64,000 nucleotides of DNA from SVFI01 sp045535935 (lineage in GTDB: Bacteria > Bacillota > Clostridia > Lachnospirales > Lachnospiraceae), in assembly GCA_045535935.1 (NCBI GenBank), contig JAZSMO010000039.1, positions 1-64,000 of the forward strand. The letters run 5' to 3'. Made by a program: the position numbers and the translations under genes. Positions 1 to 9,630 of this stretch are shown here, piece after piece (the first letter of the stretch is position 1; each line of letters starts with the position of its first letter). The notes under the pieces were generated by a model. It saw only the letters and a list, made by a program, of their open reading frames with translations. It did not search any database and was not told where the DNA came from.

Positions 1-39
1 TTCAACGAGTGAGAAACCTTTGTTGTTTGTCTTTTTCAT
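1..39 (-). CDS. Type IV prepilin-like protein, N-terminal fragment (cut by window edge)
   Basis: Only the first 13 codons are inside the window. They read MKKTNNKGFSLVE, a class III (type IV prepilin) leader: a short basic stretch, the GF cleavage site and a glutamate at mature position +5, which the prepilin peptidase PilD recognises. A GGAGAGG ribosome binding site lies just upstream of the ATG. It follows the prepilin at 115-516 by 75 bases on the same strand, so it is probably the next gene of the pilus operon. Major or minor pilin status cannot be told from this fragment. Confidence 0.75.
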   Translation of the reverse strand, partial: MKKTNNKGFSLVE

Positions 40-114
40 TTTAAACCTCTCCTTTTTTTAATATATTGTTTATTTATTTAATTCCCGCCCCCTATTTGCA
101 GGAGTTAAACCATA

Positions 115-516
115 TTAATTCCAGCCGACTTGAATGGCTATTTTGTAGTCATCCGCATTGGCAACAAACTGTACCGTGTAACATTTGTCTTTGTATTCAT
201 TTGACTCGATTTTGGCGCTTTCCCAACCGGATATATACTCCGGAAGAATCTCATCTTCAATTGCGCTGTTATTTGAGTAAATCCCCGTCGCGTCAAACTT
301 GATATAATCATTTTCGTTAATCTTTGAAAAATAATCCTCGTCCGAAGCAATCACATTTGCAAGCTCTAAGAGCTCGCTGACCAACTTGTCATCCTTCGCC
401 TTTCGGGATTTTTCAACATATTTGACATACTGCGGTGCAAGAAGCCCTATCATAACAGCCATGATAGCAATCACAATAATCAATTCAACCAACGAAAACC
501 CCTTGTTCTCTTTCAT
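115..516 (-). CDS. Type IV prepilin / pseudopilin
   Basis: 133 residues. The N-terminus (MKENKGFSLVELIIVIAIMA) is a class III prepilin signal. The KGF site is cut before F, and E sits at mature position 5. The hydrophobic helix to about residue 28 anchors the subunit in the membrane before assembly and forms the filament core afterwards. The rest is a small soluble head with a helical KSRKAKDDK segment. It follows pilC by 20 bases in a pilB-pilC-prepilin-prepilin operon. The family supplies filament subunits for adhesion, twitching or DNA uptake; which of these applies here is not visible. Assignment to the prepilin family is secure. Confidence 0.9.
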   Translation of the reverse strand: MKENKGFSLVELIIVIAIMAVMIGLLAPQYVKYVEKSRKAKDDKLVSELLELANVIASDEDYFSKINENDYIKFDATGIYSNNSAIEDEILPEYISGWESAKIESNEYKDKCYTVQFVANADDYKIAIQVGWN

Positions 517-536
517 AAAAACCCCTTCGGTCTATC

Positions 537-1757
537 TTATAAACTATCAAGACCTGTGTACATAGATGCCATCGGAGCCATAACCGCACCGATAATAACC
601 ATACAAATCGCTGCAAGACCGATAATCATGAGCGGTTCCAGCGCTGCCATGAGAGACTCGGTAGCAACCTCAACCTCCTCCTCATAGTATTCTGCAAGTG
701 TATCAAGCATCGTTTCGATATTACCGGTTTCCTCACCGATACGAACCATATGGTGTACCATCGGCGGGAATAAACCACATTTTTCAATCGGCTGCGAAAG
801 CGGAATACCCTGCATAACATCGCTTCTCGCATCCTTCATCGCCGTCGTGAAGTAGCGGTTGCTCATCGTCTCAGCTACAATTTCTACCGCATCCGGCATA
901 GAGATACCTGCTGCGAGCATCGTCGATAAGTTACGGGCAAATTTAGCCGCATTCTGTTTTACGGTAAGATCCGCAAACAGCGGTACCTTAATCGCAATCT
1001 TTGCCACAAAAATCTCTCCGGTTTCTGTTCTGACAAACCAGCGAATCACAAACACTAAAATAACCACAATGACACCGGCAAGGATCCAGTTGGCTTTCAA
1101 CCAGTCAGACGCCGCAACAACTGCAAGTGTGATGGCTGGCATATCAATTTCCATATCTGCAAACATATCCATGAATGTAGGCACGATATAGGTAAGCATT
1201 ACGATAACAACAACAACCGCAACAACAAGTACCATAACCGGGTATACCATTGTCTTTTTGATAAGTCCTTGAATCTTGGCAGATTTTTCAAACTGCACTG
1301 CCATACGTTCAAATGCAATATCCAAACTACCAGAAGCCTCACCTGCACTTACCATGTGAATCAACAGTTTTGGGAACACATCCGGACATTTTGCCATAGA
1401 TGCCGCAAGCGATTCACCTTTCTGCACTCCGAGATATACTTCCTGAAGACCGTTTTTTAATCTCTCATTTTCTGTCTGTTCTGTCAACATACGCATCGTT
1501 TCGAGAATCGTTACACCGGCACGGTGCATACTCACAAACTGACGACAGAAAATACTCATGTCTCGAACCGGTATTTTCTTTTTAAAGAGATCCGCCATAT
1601 TGATATCTTTATCAAGAATACCCTGTTCTTTGATCTCTGTAGGCATTTTGCCTTCTTTTTTCAGCTGCTCCGCAGCTCTCTGCTCGTTGTCGGCCTCGAT
1701 TGTACCGCTTACTGTCTTTCCGGCCTTATCAACCGCCGAATACTTATATACTGCCAC
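537..1757 (-). CDS. pilC: Type IV pilus inner-membrane platform protein PilC/GspF
   Basis: 406 residues, the usual family length. Two T2SSF domains are visible, at about residues 70-195 and 275-395. Each is a helical cytoplasmic domain followed by membrane segments (for example MVYPVMVLVVAVVVVIVMLT near 165-185, and a C-terminal one near 370-390). The motif HMVSAGEASGSLD and its second-copy counterpart HMVRIGEETGNIE are typical of PilC/GspF. The protein is the platform on which the PilB ATPase drives pilin assembly. The start is GTG at 1757, chosen because an AGGAGGG ribosome site lies upstream. It sits between pilB and the prepilins in one operon. Confidence 0.95.
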   Translation of the reverse strand: MAVYKYSAVDKAGKTVSGTIEADNEQRAAEQLKKEGKMPTEIKEQGILDKDINMADLFKKKIPVRDMSIFCRQFVSMHRAGVTILETMRMLTEQTENERLKNGLQEVYLGVQKGESLAASMAKCPDVFPKLLIHMVSAGEASGSLDIAFERMAVQFEKSAKIQGLIKKTMVYPVMVLVVAVVVVIVMLTYIVPTFMDMFADMEIDMPAITLAVVAASDWLKANWILAGVIVVILVFVIRWFVRTETGEIFVAKIAIKVPLFADLTVKQNAAKFARNLSTMLAAGISMPDAVEIVAETMSNRYFTTAMKDARSDVMQGIPLSQPIEKCGLFPPMVHHMVRIGEETGNIETMLDTLAEYYEEEVEVATESLMAALEPLMIIGLAAICMVIIGAVMAPMASMYTGLDSL

Positions 1758-1800
1758 TTCTTTTGCCCTCCTGGTCTTTTCTTATATATTTCCATGAATC

Positions 1801-3504
1801 TTAAGCTTCAAACGAAACCTTAATCATTTCACTTACCGATGTAACTCCGTCAAGCACATATCGGGTCGCACTCATACGGAGTGTGTTCATACCGTTCTTA
1901 AGAGCCGCATCCTTAATCTGATCTGCGTCACCGCCTCTTGCAATGATGCGTTTTACATCGTTGCTGACTTCCATAATCTCATATACACCGATTCGTCCGC
2001 GGTAACCGCTATTGTCACAGTTCGGACAACCTTTCGGTGCATATATCTCAATCTGCGCATCCGGTTCAAATCCTAATACTTCAAGCTCATCCATATTGGC
2101 AAGTCGTTTTTCTTTACACCTTGGACAAAGTCTACGCACAAGACGCTGCGCAATAATACCAACCACTGAGTCGGCGATGAGGTATGACTCAACCCCCATA
2201 TCCGCCAGACGAGAAACCGTGCTGGCTGCTGAGTTCGTATGCAACGTACTTACAACAAGGTGTCCCGTGATAGACGCCTGAACTGCGATACTCGCCGTCT
2301 CGCCGTCTCGAATTTCTCCGATCATGATGATATCCGGGTCCTGACGAAGGATGGATCTCAGCGCACTGGCAAAGGTAAGTCCCGCTTTTACATTGGTCTG
2401 TACCTGATTGATACCGGCCACATTGGCCTCGACCGGATCCTCTACCGTGATAATATTTACATATTCTGTATTCAGCTCACTGAGCGCCGTATACAGCGTC
2501 GTAGATTTACCGGAACCGGTAGGTCCTGTTACCAGGATAATACCATGTGGATTCTTTAATATGTGTGTAAATACTTTACGTTCTTCTTCATTGAAACCGA
2601 GCTCTGAAATATCACGGGTAAGATTTCCCTTATTCGTGATACGCATAACGGTCTTCTCGCCGTATACGGTAGGAAGGATAGATACACGGATATCGTACTC
2701 TCTTCCATCTACAAATGTAGTGATTCGACCATCCTGCGGTTTACGCTTTTCTGAAATATCCATTCCGCCGATAACCTTAAGTCTGGCAACAATCGCCGGA
2801 AGAAGTTTGATATTATATGTCATCTTCTCAAACAAAGCACCGTCGATTCGATAACGGACGCGGACACTTCTCTCCAGCGCCTCAATATGTATATCGGAAG
2901 TTCTCTGACGAACTGCCTGCTCCAGCATGGAGTTTACGAGCTGTACAATCGGCGAATTGTTAACATCGTCATTGATCATCTTATCAATCTCATCCTCTTG
3001 GAAGAGATCGGCTCTTTCCTGCTCATAATCACTGGCCGCCTTAATGGCCTCCGCATTACCAAAATACTTGTCAATCGCAAGCATGATCTCCTGCGGTGTC
3101 GCAACCACCGGCTGAATCATACGATTGCAAATCATGGAAAGGTCATCGATTGCAAGCATATCCATCGGATCCGACATCGCCATCAAAATCACATTCACAT
3201 TGCGATCATCATACATATACGGAATAGCGGAATACTTCTTCAAGATATCCGGCTCAAACATAGAAAGCAAATCATCCGGCACACGACCATTCTGCAAATC
3301 AGCTCTGGCATAGCCAAGCTGATGACACAACGCATTTGCCATGGTTTCATCTGAAATGAATCCTTCTTCTACCAAAATCTCGCCGAGACGTTTTTTCTTT
3401 TCTTTTTGAAGCGCAAGCGCTTCGTCCAATTTTTCAGGTGACAGAATTCCTTCATTAATTAAGATATCACCAATACGTACTTTTCTTCTACCTGATAACC
3501 CCAT
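1801..3504 (-). CDS. pilB: Type IV pilus assembly ATPase PilB/GspE
   Basis: 567 residues. The N-terminal MshEN/GspE-N domain (about 1-150) contains the GDILINEGIL and LGEILVEEGFI repeats that in related ATPases bind cyclic di-GMP. The C-terminal secretion ATPase core has a Walker A (GPTGSGKST, about residue 330), Asp boxes, a Walker B-type segment (DPDIIMIGEIRDGETA) and a His box. A zinc-binding tetracysteine follows (CPRCKEK... CPNCDNSGYRGR). It powers pilus extension. It is the first gene of the pilus operon, with GGACAGGAC before the ATG. A promoter with a palindrome in its spacer and a leader hairpin lie upstream. Confidence 0.95.
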   Translation of the reverse strand: MGLSGRRKVRIGDILINEGILSPEKLDEALALQKEKKKRLGEILVEEGFISDETMANALCHQLGYARADLQNGRVPDDLLSMFEPDILKKYSAIPYMYDDRNVNVILMAMSDPMDMLAIDDLSMICNRMIQPVVATPQEIMLAIDKYFGNAEAIKAASDYEQERADLFQEDEIDKMINDDVNNSPIVQLVNSMLEQAVRQRTSDIHIEALERSVRVRYRIDGALFEKMTYNIKLLPAIVARLKVIGGMDISEKRKPQDGRITTFVDGREYDIRVSILPTVYGEKTVMRITNKGNLTRDISELGFNEEERKVFTHILKNPHGIILVTGPTGSGKSTTLYTALSELNTEYVNIITVEDPVEANVAGINQVQTNVKAGLTFASALRSILRQDPDIIMIGEIRDGETASIAVQASITGHLVVSTLHTNSAASTVSRLADMGVESYLIADSVVGIIAQRLVRRLCPRCKEKRLANMDELEVLGFEPDAQIEIYAPKGCPNCDNSGYRGRIGVYEIMEVSNDVKRIIARGGDADQIKDAALKNGMNTLRMSATRYVLDGVTSVSEMIKVSFEA

Positions 3505-3555
3505 TGTCCTGTCCTTTCATACTATATTTAGTGTTTTTCTCAAAATTACGACCAG

Positions 3556-3595
3556 AATTCGTATGCATGGGCATACTGAACCCATAGTATGAATT
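3556..3595 (-). promoter_or_regulatory. Leader hairpin of the pilus operon
   Basis: An imperfect inverted repeat (3556-3571 with 3581-3595) would fold in the 5' untranslated RNA of the pilB operon, about 50-90 bases before the pilB start. No known riboswitch consensus was recognised. It could be a regulatory or stabilising stem, or chance in an AT-rich leader. Confidence 0.35.
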
Positions 3596-3606
3596 TTATG
3601 TAAATC

Positions 3607-3635
3607 ATTTTAACATTTTCTTAAGAAAGTGTAAA
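3607..3635 (-). promoter_or_regulatory. Candidate sigma-A promoter of the pilus operon with palindromic operator
   Basis: On the minus strand TTTACA (3635-3630) and TAAAAT (3612-3607) are separated by 17 bases, with a TG one base before the -10. A 20-base palindrome (3613-3632, 9 of 10 pairs, centre CTTAAG) fills the spacer, the usual place for a repressor operator. The predicted transcript start leaves a leader of about 95 bases before pilB. The 3505-3807 gap otherwise holds only the leader hairpin and the terminator of the upstream surface-protein gene. Confidence 0.5.
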
Positions 3636-3743
3636 CCCTTTGCTTCGTATAATTATTCGGTTTTTTGCACAATATTTTTTATTTTTTTTAAGCATCTTGC
3701 ACAGTTTGGTTGCGTTTTTCCCTATTTCCCGCAACTAAACTAT

Positions 3744-3780
3744 ACAAAAAGGAAGGATTCTGTCACAGAATCCTTCCTAA
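3744..3780 (-). terminator. Rho-independent terminator of the BspA-like gene
   Basis: A perfect 14-base inverted repeat (3750-3763 with 3765-3778) reads into a T-rich run on the minus strand. It lies 30 bases past the stop of the large surface-protein gene and insulates the pilus operon downstream. Confidence 0.85.
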
Positions 3781-3807
3781 GCATGGTTTGTTATTAAAAA
3801 TCAGAAG

Positions 3808-6800
3808 TTATTTAATTTTCACCTTTTTCCCCTGACCTTTTTTGAACAGCTTCTTATATGTACTCTTTTTGCTGTTCGGAACATCGATTACAGCTTTCTT
3901 ATAAATGCCTTTAAACGCATTCTTTCCGACTTTTGTAACCACTTTACTCTTTACATTAATCTTTTTCAGCTTCTTACAATTATAGAACGCTTTACTTCCG
4001 ATGGAAGTCACTTTCTTCGGAATCGTAATCTTCGTCAAAGCACTGCAGTTTGCAAAAGCTGAATTTCCGATCTTAGTAAGCTTCGCGCTGGAACTGATGG
4101 AAACCGTTGTAAGTGCTTTACATCCGCTGAATGCGCTCGTTCCGATTTCAAGAATACCCTTCGGGAGCGTTACCTTCTGCAGTGATGTACACTTGTAGAA
4201 TGCTTTCTTACCGATCTTGGTCACATTCTTGCCGATAGAAACAGAAGTAATCGTCGTATTTCCGCTGAACGCATTCGGCGAAACCTCTGTCACCTTGCAC
4301 GGATATCCGTTTACCATCATCGTAGCCGGAATCACCACTGCGGTAGCTCCGGTTTTCGGTGCCACATAAACCGCTTCACCCGGATCATTTTTTGTCGGTT
4401 TCTTGGTTACCTGCACGGTTTCTCCTGTCTCCGTAACCGTCGGATCCTCTGTGGAAATCGGCGGATAAACAACATCATATGTACCTTTATAGTCTTTTGT
4501 TGCTCCTGTCGATAATTTCACCGTCGCCGTAAATGTAACCTTAACCTTTGTTGTCGTCACCTTGTGAATCTTTACATTTCCGTTTGCATCGATGGATGCC
4601 ACCGCCGGATTATCTGATTTATATGTAATCACATTGTCCGATATCTTCGAAAGATTTGCAAGATTTCCGTCCTTTCTGGAAACCTTCTGTTTCAGACAGT
4701 TCTCAACAGACTCAATCATAGAGAATGTATTTCCCACCTGAACACCTTTCTTATATTCTTCCGGAACACTGAGCTTAATATTGCTGATATCCGGTTTCAC
4801 TTTAATCTTCCATGTGGTTTTGAAATTTGGTCGATCTTCATGATAAATCGTGATCACCGCATCACCAGCGCCGGTCGGCTTGATTTCAAACGAACCATCC
4901 GTCGCTTTACCAGAATAGTTTTTGGTCAATTTCCAAGAAGAAGCCGTCAGTTCTTTTACCTCCTTTGATGTCTTTGCAACCGCAACTGCCGGATTGCTGG
5001 ACTCGATAATCAGATTCGCCGTTTGCGGTTTCCAATTGGTATCAATTGCACAATTGATTCTATAATGCAACTTCTTAACTGCATTTCCATTCGGTACTTC
5101 CCATACGGTCTCTCCGCTTGTCTGCAGAGTCTCTTCATCGAACGTGAAATCTTCATATGGATTATTTCCATTAGCATCCAAATAGAATGTCGGATAGTAT
5201 GGAACTTCCATAACATTGAGACTATATTTCGCCGTCAAATCCTTGGAAACAATTCCTGCAACCCCTCTATCTTTGCTCTTAAATTTAAATCCGCATGTAA
5301 CAGAAAACGGAACCGGTTCCGGTGTCGCTTTTAATCCTTCGATTCCGAAAGTTGACACAACCTTATTTTCCACTCCGTCTTCCACTCCATCTTTTATCTT
5401 AGCAACAGACACCGTATATTCCAGCGGATTATCCGATTGTTCATAATAGTCCCCAACTGCAATCTGATTCCCCTGCCCCGTTGCCGTATTTTTATAATAC
5501 AAATTGTCACTATGAGAGATTATCAATTTAACATGTTTGTATATATCCTTGTATAAATCCTCTGACGCATTACTTTCCGAACCAATCACCACGGTACCAA
5601 AAGTCCCTGCCCCATCCGTTGCAAGATTGACATAAAACGGGAATGGTGTCACACCGCCAACACCGATATTAAGTTCTACCGGATAAACTTTAAACCGGAA
5701 TGTAGGATCATCAATCGGAGTTGTCTTTTTTTCCTCTTCGTCTTTATACTCCCCTTCGGACTCGAACGCACTCTTGCTCACAATCGTCGAAGAATAGAAC
5801 TCAAATTCCTGCATGGCAATGCATCCCGCCATTGCATTCCCCTCTACCATCTGAACCGTCGGTCCCAGTTTAACACTGACCAAATAAGGGCAACTTTTTA
5901 TCGCACTATCTTGCAATCTTTTTAATTTCGTTTCCGAAACATCAAACTCCTCTATCGCTGTCCTTGCAAATGCACTCGCATTAATCACACTAAGTTCGTC
6001 AGCAGCGCCAAAATCAACCTTCGTTAATCCGCTCCCCTCTATCATCTCACCATCCAGATCTTTATAGCATTCCGAAAACGCTTGTTTTCCGATAGATGCC
6101 AGACCCGAACCAAACGTCACCTCTCCGAGAGATGTACATTTATAAAATGCCTTTTCTCCAATCTTATCTACACTGTCTGACATCGGTGTGTCCGTCAAGC
6201 AAAGTGATGTGCACAATTCAAAAGCATTTGCTCCAATCGTGACCACTCTTCCCAAATCAAGGCGCGCCAATGTGCCGTGTCCGGCAAACGCCGATTTTGA
6301 AATAGTCGTTACACTGTCACCCGGAAGATCTAATTTCTGCTCCCAAGTCTCATCTGTAGCACCATAACCTCTGAAATCAAGGTTTTCCAAACTCGACTCG
6401 GCGCCTTCAAGTTTTCCATCCGATGTGCGCACCGAAAAACTTTCTTCTCCCAATGTTGTTGCACTGCCGAAATCAATACTCGAAAGCGCAGATTTATGCC
6501 CCTCCTTGCTCACATACCACTTCCCGAGATCAAGTCCCCCATCATCTTTATTACCAACCGCAAATGCAAATTTTCCGACAGTTGTGAATACCTCATTGTC
6601 CGGCAATCTCAACTCAGCCAATTTATAGCAGTTATAGAACGCTTTTTCATCGATGGTCTCTAATTTTGAATATTTCTGATTTGCATTCACATTCTCTGCA
6701 GAATAGCCTGCCTCTCCCTCTTCAATATCCGAAAAATCAACTTCTGCAACCTTTGTATAGGCATATGCCCTAGGACCAATAGCAACCAAGTCCTCCTGTG

Positions 6801-9540
6801 GGATGCTCGCTTCCTTAAAAGATTCCACTTCTGTTCCCAAGAACATTGACGCCGGAATTTTCGACCAGCGATTTGCCTGCGGTGCAGTTGCTTCCTGAGC
6901 AAGATAGTCCGTATATTGCCAGTGTACCTCCGAAACACTCGTCAAAGCAAACACACCCTTACCACAGGAAGTATCTTTCACATAGTTAGGAATACAAACA
7001 GTACCCTCATCCTCTGCACTGAATGCCACTGTTGTAAGACCGGCAGCTCCCATAAAGAGCTTATCTCCCCATCTCATTCCGTTGGTATGATTCAGCTGCG
7101 ACGGAAGAATTACTTTTTGCAGCGGAACTTCTTCTTTATTTTCTATAATCTCACCCTTATTGTCCATACGTAAGGCAAGCTCCGTCGAAATGACTTCTTT
7201 ACCTTTTATCTTACCCACATAGGCAAACGCACCTTCTTCAATCCGCTCCAAAGAGGTTAACGCCGACAAATCCATTGTAGACATAACACTTCCAAAAAAC
7301 GCATGCTTTCCAATAGTTTTAATCGAATTATCTTTATTATTCTCGCCGCCTACAAAGGTTGGAAAACTCTGCAACCTAGCCCCATGGAACATCTGAAGCG
7401 GAATATATGTAAGTTTACTCGGAAGCTCTACTGATGTCAGCTTGCTACAATCCATAAACACCCACATCCAGATTTCCGGCGCTGCACCTTCTTCATTATT
7501 ACTAATTCTCATTTTTTCCAGAGCGTCACAATTAAGGAATACTCCCTGTCCAATCAAAGAAGTAGTCACCGGGAAGGCATTATCCTCTTTCGTCAAATTC
7601 GCATCATTCGCATAAAAATCCGTCAATTTGACACAGTTATAAAACGCACATCCGAGTATTTTAAACGTTGCCCCGCGGTTCTCTGTCTTCGGATACAAAA
7701 ACTTCGTCATAGAAGTGCATCCGTAAAATGCTCCTGCATCAATAACATATTCTCCTTTTTCAAGCTTATCTCCACTCGGCTCCGAAGCCCACGTAACTGT
7801 CTTGAGGTTATCCGCTCCCCAAAACGCATACAAATTGATCCTTCGCAAAGACGCCGGAAATGACGCTTCCTGAATTTTTGACTTTTCAAAAACAGAACTT
7901 CCGTATACTACATTATTTTTTATATCCCCTCCATATTCCAGTGGTTTCACACCAGAAAACGCCTCATCATCATGGCTCTGATCAAATGCACCAACCGAAT
8001 CACCAATCACTTCCAAACGATTCATATCAGCCAAGAAATTCGCATTATCCAATGTACTAGTACCGCGAAACGCCGCATCACCGATGGATATAATCTTACA
8101 TTCTCCATTCACTGTGCTCTGCTCAATATGTCCAAGATTCGCACAGCCATCAAAGGTATAGGCATTGATTCTCGGAAGATTCGCCGAAATCCTCAATTCT
8201 TCCATCGCCGTATTATTATAAAACGCACCTTCTCCGAGCGATATTACATAATCCGGGAGGACAACCTTGCCCGCATCCTCTATTTCTCTTTCTTTTACAT
8301 ACATATCCGTAATCGGTGTACTGTTAAACGCATTCGTTCCAATTACTAATCCGTCTTTTGTCACTGTATTCGGCAAAACCAACGTCTTCAATTTGGCACT
8401 TGCACTTGCTCCGGCATAACTGAAACATCCCGGGTCAATACCTTCCAAACCGGTACATGCCGACAAATCCAGCTGTGTAATATTAGCTCCTGCAAATGCA
8501 TAACTCATAAGACGAACAAGCCCTGCTTTTCCCTGACCATCTGTTTCAAACACAACCGTCATCCCCTCCGGCACACCGGCTGCAACAAAAGCACTTTCCG
8601 GAAGAACCGTAACAGTTGCCGGAATGGTAACCGTTTTCAGTCCGCTACATCCCATAAAAAGTTCTTTTGCAAACTGAAGTGCCGCACCGCATTCAGGAAG
8701 TTTAATTGTCGTTATCGATGTACATCCCGCAAAAATACCGGAACCAACCTTCACATCAATCAACGAAGATGGCATCGTATTATTTTTGATCGTATTTTTA
8801 TCTACATAGGTATGAATATTTACAAGTGCTGTACAGTTTTTGAACGCTTCTTCTTGGATGCCTTCAAGCGAATCCGGAAGCACGATTGTCTCAAGCTTTC
8901 CATTGGCATAAAACTCACCATCCGGAATAATTTTAACGGATGTTCCGCCCAAATCAATTTCCTGGGCCTGATTAGCATATCCAAGCCCCTTTGCACTTGT
9001 GATATCTTCAAGCGTCAATCCGGCGCCTTCTACCACTTCATCAAAGCTAATCACTCCAGTAATACCCCAAACATTTTCCAATGTAAATGCATCCTCAGTT
9101 ACATCTTCTCCACCATTGTATGACTCATTGTATACATGCAACAGCACCTTTGCAATGTTCGCATCCATATCCTTATTCTCAACAAGAGAACTGACTTTCG
9201 TAGTCTTATCTACCGCTTTCTCCGGTCGAATATCTTCCGATACCGCACCCTTTTTGCTGTCCTCAGACGTATCAGAAACATCTTCTCCCTTTGTTTCCGG
9301 TTCATCTGCAACTTCTTCTGCTGCGTTGTCATCTGCCGCTTCATCTGTCACGACAGTTTCTTCCGTCGCCGGTTCCTGCTGCGTATCCGCAGAGTTGTCG
9401 GAAACCACAACGGTCTCTTCCGCCGTCACTTCTGTTGCATCCACATCAACAAGTGTGAGTCCGCCGAAAGATGAAGTCACAATCACAGCTGCACTGAGCA
9501 TCACACTCAGCAGTTTTGAGACAAATTTCTTCCTTCTCAT
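3808..9540 (-). CDS. Giant BspA-like leucine-rich-repeat (LRR_5) surface protein
   Basis: 1910 residues. A signal peptide (basic start, hydrophobic stretch to about residue 35) is followed by an acidic, threonine/glutamate-rich low-complexity segment (about 35-115). A very long array of LRR_5/BspA-type repeats follows (units like IGKKAFYKCTSL and LPDSLEGIQEEAF) to about residue 1340. A beta-rich region resembling bacterial Ig-like domains runs from about 1360 to 1690. A last block of LRR_5 repeats precedes a lysine-rich tail ending KKVKIK. No LPxTG sortase signal or C-terminal anchor helix is present, so attachment would be non-covalent, perhaps through the basic tail. BspA-like proteins bind host matrix or other bacteria. 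The gene has its own promoter and terminator. Confidence 0.88.
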   Translation of the reverse strand: MRRKKFVSKLLSVMLSAAVIVTSSFGGLTLVDVDATEVTAEETVVVSDNSADTQQEPATEETVVTDEAADDNAAEEVADEPETKGEDVSDTSEDSKKGAVSEDIRPEKAVDKTTKVSSLVENKDMDANIAKVLLHVYNESYNGGEDVTEDAFTLENVWGITGVISFDEVVEGAGLTLEDITSAKGLGYANQAQEIDLGGTSVKIIPDGEFYANGKLETIVLPDSLEGIQEEAFKNCTALVNIHTYVDKNTIKNNTMPSSLIDVKVGSGIFAGCTSITTIKLPECGAALQFAKELFMGCSGLKTVTIPATVTVLPESAFVAAGVPEGMTVVFETDGQGKAGLVRLMSYAFAGANITQLDLSACTGLEGIDPGCFSYAGASASAKLKTLVLPNTVTKDGLVIGTNAFNSTPITDMYVKEREIEDAGKVVLPDYVISLGEGAFYNNTAMEELRISANLPRINAYTFDGCANLGHIEQSTVNGECKIISIGDAAFRGTSTLDNANFLADMNRLEVIGDSVGAFDQSHDDEAFSGVKPLEYGGDIKNNVVYGSSVFEKSKIQEASFPASLRRINLYAFWGADNLKTVTWASEPSGDKLEKGEYVIDAGAFYGCTSMTKFLYPKTENRGATFKILGCAFYNCVKLTDFYANDANLTKEDNAFPVTTSLIGQGVFLNCDALEKMRISNNEEGAAPEIWMWVFMDCSKLTSVELPSKLTYIPLQMFHGARLQSFPTFVGGENNKDNSIKTIGKHAFFGSVMSTMDLSALTSLERIEEGAFAYVGKIKGKEVISTELALRMDNKGEIIENKEEVPLQKVILPSQLNHTNGMRWGDKLFMGAAGLTTVAFSAEDEGTVCIPNYVKDTSCGKGVFALTSVSEVHWQYTDYLAQEATAPQANRWSKIPASMFLGTEVESFKEASIPQEDLVAIGPRAYAYTKVAEVDFSDIEEGEAGYSAENVNANQKYSKLETIDEKAFYNCYKLAELRLPDNEVFTTVGKFAFAVGNKDDGGLDLGKWYVSKEGHKSALSSIDFGSATTLGEESFSVRTSDGKLEGAESSLENLDFRGYGATDETWEQKLDLPGDSVTTISKSAFAGHGTLARLDLGRVVTIGANAFELCTSLCLTDTPMSDSVDKIGEKAFYKCTSLGEVTFGSGLASIGKQAFSECYKDLDGEMIEGSGLTKVDFGAADELSVINASAFARTAIEEFDVSETKLKRLQDSAIKSCPYLVSVKLGPTVQMVEGNAMAGCIAMQEFEFYSSTIVSKSAFESEGEYKDEEEKKTTPIDDPTFRFKVYPVELNIGVGGVTPFPFYVNLATDGAGTFGTVVIGSESNASEDLYKDIYKHVKLIISHSDNLYYKNTATGQGNQIAVGDYYEQSDNPLEYTVSVAKIKDGVEDGVENKVVSTFGIEGLKATPEPVPFSVTCGFKFKSKDRGVAGIVSKDLTAKYSLNVMEVPYYPTFYLDANGNNPYEDFTFDEETLQTSGETVWEVPNGNAVKKLHYRINCAIDTNWKPQTANLIIESSNPAVAVAKTSKEVKELTASSWKLTKNYSGKATDGSFEIKPTGAGDAVITIYHEDRPNFKTTWKIKVKPDISNIKLSVPEEYKKGVQVGNTFSMIESVENCLKQKVSRKDGNLANLSKISDNVITYKSDNPAVASIDANGNVKIHKVTTTKVKVTFTATVKLSTGATKDYKGTYDVVYPPISTEDPTVTETGETVQVTKKPTKNDPGEAVYVAPKTGATAVVIPATMMVNGYPCKVTEVSPNAFSGNTTITSVSIGKNVTKIGKKAFYKCTSLQKVTLPKGILEIGTSAFSGCKALTTVSISSSAKLTKIGNSAFANCSALTKITIPKKVTSIGSKAFYNCKKLKKINVKSKVVTKVGKNAFKGIYKKAVIDVPNSKKSTYKKLFKKGQGKKVKIK

Positions 9541-9600
9541 AATTCCCTCCTAGATTTGATTTATCAAAAAATATAATTATGTATAAATATACCTCATAAC

Positions 9601-9629
9601 ATTATAGCAAAGATGTTTGTTTTTGGCTA
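9601..9629 (-). promoter_or_regulatory. Extended -10 promoter of the BspA-like gene
   Basis: On the minus strand TATAAT (9606-9601) is preceded by TGC, giving an extended -10. A poor -35 (TAGCCA, 9629-9624) lies 17 bases upstream. The leader is about 55 bases and ends in AGGAGG before the ATG at 9540. Confidence 0.6.
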
Positions 9630-9630
9630 G

